A stretch of 5,136 bases of DNA from Chryseobacterium gleum (lineage in GTDB: Bacteria > Bacteroidota > Bacteroidia > Flavobacteriales_D > Sanyastnellaceae), in assembly GCA_945883885.1 (NCBI GenBank), contig CAMCYM010000126.1, forward strand, positions 1 to 5,136, in the 5' to 3' direction. Position 1 is the first letter of the stretch. Every line of letters begins with the position of its first letter. Shown one piece after another: positions 1 through 5,136 of the stretch. A program made the position numbers and the translations under genes. The notes under the pieces are model-generated. The model was not told the origin of the DNA, made no database searches, and saw only the letters and a program-made list of their open reading frames with translations.

Positions 1-499
1 CGATGCGCGCTTCCACGTCGCCCAGCGTGTAGTTCCCGAAGAACTGCAGCGAAAGCGGCGCGACGATGAAGTAGCCGAAGAGCACCCCGGTGAAAAACAG
101 GCCCGACGCGGCCCACGTGACGCCCGCCGCCACCTTGCGCTCCTCCTCCCGGAGCGCCGGCTTGATGAAGCGCCATCCTTGCAAAAACACAAACGGAAAG
201 GCCACGATGAGGCCGCCCACCACGGAAACCAGCATGTGCGCCGTGAACGCGCCGGCCATCGTGGTCGTGATGAGTTCGTACCCGATTTCCGTGACGCACA
301 GGGTATCGCCCGCGCCCACGAGCTCAGACAGCGCACACCAGCCGCGGTACGCAATGAAGTCGAGCTTTCTCGGCGCGAACAACACGGTCTCGAACACCCA
401 ATCCTTCGCTACGAACAGGGCGATGGCCCCGGCGGCGATGGCGAGCACGCTGTAGAACAGCCGCTTGCGCAGCTCTTCGAGGTGGTCCATGAAGCCCAT
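1..499 (-). CDS. tatC: Twin-arginine translocase subunit TatC (3' end beyond window)
   Basis: TatC is the inner-membrane receptor and core of the Tat pathway, which exports folded proteins with an RR signal peptide. The first 166 residues are visible. They begin MGFMDHLEELRKRL, the conserved cytoplasmic N-terminus with the HLEELR motif (residues 6-11). TM1 lies at about 14-33. A periplasmic loop follows, containing KLDFIAYRGWCALSELV (45-61), which resembles Bacteroidota TatC as I remember it. TM2 lies at about 78-107. The cytoplasmic loop GWRFIKPALREEERK (108-122) is the conserved signal-peptide-binding loop, and TM3 lies at about 124-150. The reading frame leaves the window at base 2, so the remaining helices are not seen. 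Start: the ATG at 499 follows AAGGAGG (504-510) with a short 4-nt gap. An in-frame ATG at 526 would add nine residues (MEEGREGGS) and overlap the kdsD stop as TGATG; either could be used. It is co-directional with kdsD and probably co-transcribed. Identity is firm; the start is uncertain. Confidence 0.95.
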   Translation of the reverse strand, partial: MGFMDHLEELRKRLFYSVLAIAAGAIALFVAKDWVFETVLFAPRKLDFIAYRGWCALSELVGAGDTLCVTEIGYELITTTMAGAFTAHMLVSVVGGLIVAFPFVFLQGWRFIKPALREEERKVAAGVTWAASGLFFTGVLFGYFIVAPLSLQFFGNYTLGDVEARI

Positions 500-503
500 C
501 GAG

Positions 504-510
504 CCTCCTT
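504..510 (-). promoter_or_regulatory. Shine-Dalgarno-like AAGGAGG before tatC
   Basis: On the minus strand AAGGAGG sits 4 nt before the ATG at 499, in the 26-bp gap between the kdsD stop and that ATG. It is the best ribosome-binding match in the window; recQ and kdsD have none comparable. It favours the 499 start over the in-frame 526 ATG. The spacing is short, and Bacteroidota often initiate without such a motif, so it could be chance within codons of the longer form. Confidence 0.45.
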
Positions 511-525
511 CGCGTCCCTCCTCCA

Positions 526-1503
526 TCAGAAGATGCCTTCGCGCAGCAGGTCATGCAGGTGCACCATGCCCGCGTATGCGCCCGCCCGGGTCACGATGAC
601 CTGCGAAATCGACCGCGTCTCCATGCGGTGGAAGGCCTCGACGGCGAGCTCGTCGGCCTCCATGACTTCCGGCGACTTGCCCATCATCTGCGCAGCCGTG
701 CCCGGGGCGTTGCGCTCGAGGGCGCGGCGGATGTCGCCATCGGTGACGATGCCTGCGATGCGGCCGTCCGCGAGCACCGCCGTGGCACCCATGCGCCCCG
801 AGGTGATCGACAGCAGCACGTCGTGGAAGGGCGCGTCGGGGGCCACCGCCGGGATGCGGCGGGCGTCGAGCAGGTCGCCGAGCCGCGTGTAGAGCCGTTT
901 GCCGAGCGCGCCGCCGGGGTGGTAGGCCGCGAACGCTTCGCTGGAAAAGCCGCGGGCCTCCATCAGGCACATGGCCAGGGCGTCGCCGAGGGCGAGTTGG
1001 GCTGCGGTGCTGGCGGTGGGGGCGAGGTTGTGCGGACAGGCTTCACGCTCCACACCGGCGTCGAGGACCCAGTGCGCGTGGCGGGCGAGGTAGGAATCCC
1101 GGTTGCCGACCATCGCGGCCAGCGGAAAGCCGTAACTGAGCACAAGCGGCACGAGTGCGCGGATTTCGGCCGATTCGCCGCTGTTCGAAACGATGAGGAC
1201 GACATCGCCGTCTTGCACGAGGCCCAGATCGCCGTGGAGCGCCTCGGCGGCATGCAGGAAAAGCGCCGGCGTCCCCGTGGAGTTCAGGGTGGCGACGAGT
1301 TTCGTGCAGATGTGGGCGCTTTTGCCGATGCCGGCCAAAACGAAACGGCCCGCGGCTGTCCGCACTGCTTCCACCACCGCAAAGAAGTCGGCGTCGAGCC
1401 GTGGGATGAGCGCTGCAATTGCTTCGCTCTCAAGGCGCAAGGTGGACTCCGCTCGGGCGAGCAGGGCCGGTGCAGCAACCGTTGGTGAGATTTTTTCGCC
1501 CAT
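526..1503 (-). CDS. kdsD: Arabinose-5-phosphate isomerase, KdsD/KpsF family (SIS + two CBS domains)
   Basis: This enzyme interconverts D-ribulose 5-phosphate and D-arabinose 5-phosphate in the cytoplasm, the first step toward Kdo of the LPS inner core. The 325-residue length is normal for the family (E. coli KdsD has 328). The SIS domain spans about residues 35-180. It carries GIGKSAHI (58-65), LNSTGTP (73-79), the family signature FLHAAEALHGDLG (82-94), SNSGES (106-111), NLAPTAST (159-166), GDALA (173-177) and YHPGGALGKRL (194-204). Lys61, Glu110, Asp174 and His195 correspond to the catalytic residues described for E. coli KdsD. Two CBS domains follow, at about 206-262 and 268-325; CBS1 contains GIVTDGDIRRAL (251-262). 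The ATG is the only reasonable start, because an in-frame TGA lies two codons upstream. It is followed directly by tatC and is divergent from recQ. A GutQ or capsule KpsF paralogue would look alike; as an isolated housekeeping copy beside tatC and recQ, the LPS role is more likely. Confidence 0.95.
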   Translation of the reverse strand: MGEKISPTVAAPALLARAESTLRLESEAIAALIPRLDADFFAVVEAVRTAAGRFVLAGIGKSAHICTKLVATLNSTGTPALFLHAAEALHGDLGLVQDGDVVLIVSNSGESAEIRALVPLVLSYGFPLAAMVGNRDSYLARHAHWVLDAGVEREACPHNLAPTASTAAQLALGDALAMCLMEARGFSSEAFAAYHPGGALGKRLYTRLGDLLDARRIPAVAPDAPFHDVLLSITSGRMGATAVLADGRIAGIVTDGDIRRALERNAPGTAAQMMGKSPEVMEADELAVEAFHRMETRSISQVIVTRAGAYAGMVHLHDLLREGIF

Positions 1504-1526
1504 CCGTCAAATGAGGTCGTGGGATT

Positions 1527-1538
1527 CGGCCGCGGCCG
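1527..1538. repeat. 12-bp perfect palindrome between divergent promoters
   Basis: CGGCCGCGGCCG is its own reverse complement and lies between kdsD and recQ. It is placed 3 bp before the plus-strand -7-like element and inside the predicted kdsD 5' leader. It could be an operator, a small leader hairpin, or simply a product of GC-rich composition. No function can be assigned from sequence alone. Confidence 0.4.
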
Positions 1539-1540
1539 TG

Positions 1541-1548
1541 TATCTTTA
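1541..1548 (+). promoter_or_regulatory. Possible recQ promoter, Bacteroidota-type -7 element
   Basis: TATCTTTA matches the Bacteroidota primary-sigma -7 consensus TAnnTTTG at all but the final base. It would give a recQ leader of about 50 nt. I see no convincing TTG-type -33 element at the expected 17-23 nt upstream, where the GC-rich palindrome sits, so this rests on the -7 match and position alone. Confidence 0.3.
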
Positions 1549-1554
1549 ATTCCA

Positions 1555-1562
1555 CAAAAGTA
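1555..1562 (-). promoter_or_regulatory. Probable kdsD-tatC promoter, Bacteroidota-type -7 element
   Basis: On the minus strand TACTTTTG is an exact match to the Bacteroidota -7 consensus TAnnTTTG. Transcription would begin near base 1548, giving a kdsD leader of roughly 45 nt. The nearest TTG upstream (1592-1594) is 29 nt away, longer than the usual 17-23 nt, so the -33 element is weak or absent. The AT-rich patch 1541-1562 stands out in a GC-rich window and is shared with the opposing recQ promoter candidate. Confidence 0.45.
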
Positions 1563-1603
1563 GAACCGATCGCCGGGAGCAGCAGGCGTCACAACAGTTT
1601 TCC

Positions 1604-3802
1604 ATGAACATCGCGGATTGGGCGCCGGCACAGGCATTGCAGCATTTTTTTGGCTTCGGGGAGTTCAAGGGGGAGCAGGAGCGCGTGATCGAAGCGGTGC
1701 TGAACGGCCGGGACGCGTTCGTGATCATGCCGACGGGAGGAGGGAAGAGCTTGTGCTACCAGTTGCCTGCCTTGATGCTCGAAGGCACGGCCATCGTGGT
1801 GTCGCCGCTCATCGCCTTGATGAAAAACCAGGTGGATGCCCTGCGGGCCCACCACGAGGATGCAGCGGTCGCGCACTTCCTCAACTCGAGCTTGAACAAG
1901 GCGGAGACGTTGCAGGTGAAGGAGGACGTCATCTCGGGCCGGACGAAGTTGCTGTATGTCGCGCCGGAAAGCCTCACGAAGGCAGAGAACGTGCAGTTCC
2001 TGCAGTCTGTGCGCATCAGCTTCGTGGCAGTCGACGAAGCGCACTGCATCAGCGAGTGGGGCCACGATTTCCGCCCGGAATACCGCCGCATCCGCTCCAT
2101 CGTTTCCCAAATCGCGGACGTGCCCATCATCGCGTTGACCGCCACGGCTACGCCGAAGGTGCAGGCGGACATCCAGAAGAACTTGGAGATGCGCGACGCC
2201 GAGCTCTTCAAAGCGAGCTTCAACCGGGAAAACCTCTTCTACGAGGTGCGTCCGAAGACGGATCCCGTCCGCGCCATCGTCCGCCACGTCAAATCGAACG
2301 GCGGCAAGAGCGGCATCATCTACTGCCTCAGCCGCAAGAAGGTTGAAGAAATCGCAGAAACGCTTCGGGTGAACGGCATCCGCGCCGCCGCCTACCACGC
2401 CGGGCTCGATGCCGGCGAGCGCAGCCGCATCCAGGATGCATTTCTGATGCAGAATGTCGACGTCATCGTCGCCACCATCGCCTTCGGGATGGGCATCGAC
2501 AAGCCAGATGTCCGGTATGTCATCCACTACGACATGCCGAAGTCGCTCGAGAGCTACTACCAAGAAACGGGACGGGCGGGCCGCGATGGCGGAGAAGGCC
2601 ACTGCATCGCTTTCTACAGCCCGAAGGACATCGAAAAGCTCGAGAAGTTCCTCCAGGGCAAGCCGCTGGCGGAGCAGGAAATCGGGCAGCAGCTGTTGCA
2701 AGAAGTGATGGCCTACGCCGAGACCGCGATGTCGCGGCGCAAGTTCCTGCTGCACTACTTCGGCGAAGAGTTCGACGAGGTGAACGGTCCCGGAGCTGCG
2801 ATGTGCGACAACATGCGGAATCCGTGCCCGGTTTGGGACGCCCAAGAGGACGTCCACCTGGTGCTCAGCTGCATCCTCGAACACCGCGAATCCTTCCGCG
2901 CGCCCTTCATCACCGGCGTGTTGTGCGGCATCTCGAACCGCGAAACCGTGGACTACAAGGGCACGTCGAGTGCTTTCTGGAAACGCGGCGCAGAGAAGGA
3001 GACCCGGCACTGGAATGCGGTCCTCCGCCAACTCGTGGTGCTCGGGCTGCTCCGCAAGGAAGTCGAGACGTTCGGGGTTCTGAAGCTGACGGAAACGGGG
3101 ATGGACTTCATCCGCAACCCCCGCGCCATCCAGCTCGTCCAAGAGCGCGATTTCAGCGACGCCGACGCCCGCGATGCGATGGCGGCGGCCCGCAGCAGCG
3201 AAGGCGGCGCGGCGGACCCCCGCCTGCGTGGCATGCTGAAAGACCTGCGCAAGGAGGTCGCGGACGAAGAAGGATTGCCTCCGTACGTCATCTTCCAGGA
3301 CGTCTCCCTCGATGAAATGGCGACGCACTACCCCATTTGCGAGGACGAACTCCTCCGCATCACCGGGGTGGGGACGGGCAAGGCGAAAAAGTTCGGGGCG
3401 CCCTTCCTCGAGCTGATCCAGAACTACGTCGAAGTAGAGGGCATCGAACGGCCGGACGATTTGCTGGTGCGCTCTTCGGCCCACCGCTCCACGCACAAGG
3501 TCAGCATCATCCAGCGGATCGACCGCAAAATCCCACTCGCGGACATCGCCGTGGAATTGCACCTGCCCATGGCCGAGTTGCTCAGCGAAATGGAATCCAT
3601 CTCCACGTCCGGCACCCGACTCAACCTCGATTATGCAATCGACGAGGTGATGGACGAAGAGAACATCGAAGAATTGTTCGACCACTTCCGTTCGTCGGAC
3701 GAGGAGGGCATCGAGGGGGCCGTAGCGGAGTACGGCGACGTCTATTCCGAAGAGGAGATTCGGCTCGCGCGGTTGAAGTTCCTGAGCGATTACGCGAACT
3801 GA
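1604..3802 (+). CDS. recQ: ATP-dependent DNA helicase RecQ
   Basis: RecQ is a 3'-to-5' superfamily-2 helicase acting in recombination and replication-fork repair. The protein has 732 residues, longer than E. coli RecQ (about 610) and, from memory, like the Bacteroidota form. The helicase core carries motif 0 FGFGEFKGEQERVI (16-29), Walker A PTGGGKS (43-49), motif Ia SPLIALMKNQV (67-77), DEAH (144-147) with the aromatic loop CISEWGHDFRPEY (148-160), motif III LTATAT (178-183), motif IV GIIYCLSRK (237-245), motif V VATIAFGMGIDKPDVRY (289-305) and motif VI QETGRAGRDG (320-329). The RecQ zinc/winged-helix region spans about 370-510, and an HRDC domain about 535-612 contains ITGVGTGKAKKFG (586-598). 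An acidic tail of about 120 residues follows. The zinc site is degenerate: the first ligand position is Ser377, and only Cys401 and Cys408 remain nearby. Start: the ATG at 1604 is the only good option, with an in-frame TAA at 1547 and no Shine-Dalgarno motif. Confidence 0.97.
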   Translation: MNIADWAPAQALQHFFGFGEFKGEQERVIEAVLNGRDAFVIMPTGGGKSLCYQLPALMLEGTAIVVSPLIALMKNQVDALRAHHEDAAVAHFLNSSLNKAETLQVKEDVISGRTKLLYVAPESLTKAENVQFLQSVRISFVAVDEAHCISEWGHDFRPEYRRIRSIVSQIADVPIIALTATATPKVQADIQKNLEMRDAELFKASFNRENLFYEVRPKTDPVRAIVRHVKSNGGKSGIIYCLSRKKVEEIAETLRVNGIRAAAYHAGLDAGERSRIQDAFLMQNVDVIVATIAFGMGIDKPDVRYVIHYDMPKSLESYYQETGRAGRDGGEGHCIAFYSPKDIEKLEKFLQGKPLAEQEIGQQLLQEVMAYAETAMSRRKFLLHYFGEEFDEVNGPGAAMCDNMRNPCPVWDAQEDVHLVLSCILEHRESFRAPFITGVLCGISNRETVDYKGTSSAFWKRGAEKETRHWNAVLRQLVVLGLLRKEVETFGVLKLTETGMDFIRNPRAIQLVQERDFSDADARDAMAAARSSEGGAADPRLRGMLKDLRKEVADEEGLPPYVIFQDVSLDEMATHYPICEDELLRITGVGTGKAKKFGAPFLELIQNYVEVEGIERPDDLLVRSSAHRSTHKVSIIQRIDRKIPLADIAVELHLPMAELLSEMESISTSGTRLNLDYAIDEVMDEENIEELFDHFRSSDEEGIEGAVAEYGDVYSEEEIRLARLKFLSDYAN

Positions 3803-3804
3803 GC

Positions 3805-3822
3805 GGCGGTCAGCTGCCTTTT
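3805..3822 (+). terminator. Weak candidate terminator after recQ
   Basis: GGCGG-TCAG-CTGCC forms a 5-bp stem (one G-T pair) with a 4-nt loop, followed by TTTT, starting 3 bp after the recQ stop. It overlaps the last codons of the convergent TSUP gene. The stem is short and the T-run is only four, so termination here would be inefficient. There is no T-run on the opposite strand. Confidence 0.25.
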
Positions 3823-4208
3823 GTGCCCATCAACTCGGCGATGGACTTCCACGCCAAGGAACACGCAACGTAGAACAGAAAGGCTGAGAAGACCAGCCGT
3901 ACTGTTGCGGCATTGAGCTTCACGGCGGTCTTGCCGCCGAGCCAAGCGCCCAGCACGAAGGTGACCATCAGCACGGCGGCATAGGAGAAGTTCACGTGGC
4001 CGGCCCGGTGGTATGCCAGGACCGCGAGCGCACCCACCGGGGGGAGCATCAGCGCCAGCGAGGTGCCTTGGGCCGCTTGTTGGGGCATCCCGAGGAAGTA
4101 GATGAGGGCTGGCACGATGATCAGGCCGCCGCCGATGCCCACCATCCCGCTGGCAAATCCGGCAACTGCGCCGATGGCCAGCAACACGAGTGCAGTAGAA
4201 AGGTCCAT
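3810..4208 (-). CDS. Half-length TauE/SafE (TSUP) family membrane protein
   Basis: This 132-residue inner-membrane protein belongs to the TauE/SafE (TSUP, formerly DUF81) family, whose members move sulfite, sulfoacetate or other small sulfur or organic anions. The family signature is clear at the N-terminus: GFASGMVGIGGGLIIVP (17-33), followed by QQAAQGTSLALMLPP (43-57). About four hydrophobic segments are seen, near 5-38, 48-66, 74-93 and 103-120. Full-length TSUP proteins have about 250 residues and two such repeats; this gene encodes only one, and nothing at its 3' end suggests a lost second half before the stop. It may work as a homodimer, which is inference. The ATG overlaps the stop codon of the upstream barrel gene (TGATG), so translation is probably coupled. 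An upstream extension of this frame to 4442 only shadows the barrel gene and was not used. The stop is 7 bp from that of convergent recQ. Substrate unknown. Confidence 0.85.
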   Translation of the reverse strand: MDLSTALVLLAIGAVAGFASGMVGIGGGLIIVPALIYFLGMPQQAAQGTSLALMLPPVGALAVLAYHRAGHVNFSYAAVLMVTFVLGAWLGGKTAVKLNAATVRLVFSAFLFYVACSLAWKSIAELMGTKGS

Positions 4209-5136
4209 CAGAAATCGAGGTGAAAGCTCAGTGAAAACACCCGGTCCTGCCAGCGCCCGTCGTCGATGCCCCAGCTCCAATCCGCCCGCATCCAGTACCC
4301 CAGCACCTTCGAACGCAGGCCGAAGCCCGTGCCGGCGAGGATGGGTTCGCGGTTGTTGTCGATGGTGACCGTGATGGGGTTTTGGGTGACGGTGACGCGG
4401 TTGAAGTCGTTCTCGTCGGCATAGGGATGCAGGCCGTTCCATGCGGAGCCGGCATCGAAGAAGCCCACGGCTTGCAGGTGGCGGGCGAAGTCGGAGCCGA
4501 GCGGCCGCCGCACCCAGGAGGCTAAGACGGGGACGCGGACTTCAGCGTTGACGACGGCGGCATGCGCGCCGTTGCGGGCGTTCGTGCGGAAGCCGCGCAT
4601 GGGGGTGAAGCGGGTTTGGAAGGCGTAGGCGACGTCTGGGTCGATGGGCGTTCCGGCGTTCGCGGTGAGGGAAAGCACATTGTCCACGCCGCCGAGCAGG
4701 TGGAGCAGGCGGCGCTGCCCCCAGCTGGCGTCCGCCGCGAACCGGGCCGCCACCGTCGTCGTGGAGAAGATCCGCCTCGACCAGCGCGCATCCACCCCCG
4801 TGGTCCCGAAGCCCGCACCGCGCGGGTCTGACGGGTCGATGAAGTACTCCGCCCAGGCGCGCAATTTCGTGCCTTCCCAGAGGTTGAGTGCGATGTCCCG
4901 CGACGTGTCGAGCACGTAGGCCACGTTCACGCCGGTGGAGGCGGCAAAGGTGTTCGGCTGCGCCAAATTCCAAGCGTCCGTGGCCAGCATCGCGTTCCGG
5001 TCCAGCCGCGAAAATCCTTCGATGCGCACGCTGCGCACCTCGTCGAACGGATAGGTCAGGCGGTACCGCAAGGTGTGGATGTGCGTCTCTCGGAGCGAGA
5101 ATCCATCGTTCGTCACCGCCTGCTGCCCTTGCCGCT
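4208..5136 (-). CDS. C-terminal Omp85-like beta-barrel of a large outer-membrane protein (5' end beyond window)
   Basis: The visible 308 codons (5134 down to the TGA at 4208) encode an outer-membrane beta-barrel. They show alternating polar/hydrophobic strands, many aromatic residues, and the terminal sequence FSLSFHLDF ending in Phe, the usual signal for BAM-mediated insertion. Counting from the first visible codon, landmarks are LRYRLTYPFDEVRSVR (22-37), LGGVDNVLSL (147-156), MRGFRTNARNG (179-189) with the Omp85-type RGF motif, and VGFFDAGSAWNG (223-234), which matches the barrel motif of BamA-like proteins. Next comes GTGFGLRSKVLGYWMRADWS (268-287). From memory, this pattern matches the C-terminus of Bacteroidota proteins of about 1000 residues annotated as TolB-like/PD40, with a beta-propeller before the barrel; that propeller would lie outside the window. 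The frame is open to the edge; an internal GTG at 5116 is not a credible start. The stop overlaps the TSUP start. A classical BamA or TamA is less likely, but the N-terminus would be needed to decide. Confidence 0.8.
   Translation of the reverse strand, partial: RQGQQAVTNDGFSLRETHIHTLRYRLTYPFDEVRSVRIEGFSRLDRNAMLATDAWNLAQPNTFAASTGVNVAYVLDTSRDIALNLWEGTKLRAWAEYFIDPSDPRGAGFGTTGVDARWSRRIFSTTTVAARFAADASWGQRRLLHLLGGVDNVLSLTANAGTPIDPDVAYAFQTRFTPMRGFRTNARNGAHAAVVNAEVRVPVLASWVRRPLGSDFARHLQAVGFFDAGSAWNGLHPYADENDFNRVTVTQNPITVTIDNNREPILAGTGFGLRSKVLGYWMRADWSWGIDDGRWQDRVFSLSFHLDF

Noticed and set aside
179..892. A 237-codon plus-strand frame spanning tatC and the kdsD end
   Set aside because: It runs antisense across two well-supported genes and has low-complexity Arg/Ser/Ala content.
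553..1488. A 311-codon open frame on the plus strand, antisense to kdsD
   Set aside because: It mirrors the KdsD coding region, the product has no family features, and KdsD has every expected motif in the other strand.
1592..1594. TTG as a -33 element for the kdsD promoter
   Set aside because: It is 29 nt from the TACTTTTG box, well beyond the usual 17-23 nt spacing.
1589..3685. A 698-codon open frame on the minus strand, antisense to recQ
   Set aside because: It lies almost wholly opposite a clear RecQ gene. Its product is rich in Ala, Asp, Val, Arg and His with no recognisable domain, as expected when GC-rich codons are read in reverse.
4209..4442. N-terminal extension of the TSUP gene up to base 4442
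   Set aside because: The extra 78 residues are Arg/His/Pro-rich and lie in another frame of the barrel gene. The family signature begins right after the ATG at 4208.
1..5136. Search for CRISPR arrays, tRNA/rRNA genes, insertion sequences, toxin-antitoxin or defence genes
   Set aside because: I saw no spaced direct repeats, cloverleaf-like sequence, transposase motifs or small paired genes. Nearly all the DNA is accounted for by five coding regions, so no new defence or mobile system is supported.

Overview
This 5.1-kb window is compact, high-GC chromosomal DNA that looks like a high-GC member of the Bacteroidota. Three things point there. The neighbouring set tatC - kdsD (kpsF) - recQ matches an order I remember from Bacteroidota genomes. 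The TatC and RecQ sequences match the Bacteroidota sub-types as I remember them. The short recQ/kdsD gap carries matches to the Bacteroidota -7 promoter element (TAnnTTTG) on both strands. No database search was possible, so the lineage is an inference. I cannot name a genus.

Layout. On the minus strand, kdsD (526-1503, arabinose-5-phosphate isomerase for Kdo/LPS) reads into tatC (499 down to the left edge, twin-arginine translocase, 3' end missing). A roughly 100-bp divergent promoter region (1504-1603) separates them from recQ on the plus strand (1604-3802, DNA helicase with helicase core, RecQ-C-terminal and HRDC regions). recQ converges, with only 7 bp between stop codons, on a second minus-strand pair. 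That pair is the C-terminal part of an Omp85-like outer-membrane beta-barrel protein (4208 to beyond the right edge), whose stop codon overlaps the start of a half-length TauE/SafE (TSUP) membrane protein (3810-4208).

Function. The left part is housekeeping for the cell envelope (Kdo supply and folded-protein export). recQ serves DNA repair and recombination. The right pair is less understood: a large surface beta-barrel translationally coupled to a four-helix TSUP half-transporter.

I found no mobile element, CRISPR array, RNA gene or clear new system. The points most worth a second look are the degenerate zinc-binding site of RecQ, the half-size TSUP protein coupled to an outer-membrane barrel, and the 12-bp palindrome between the two divergent promoters.
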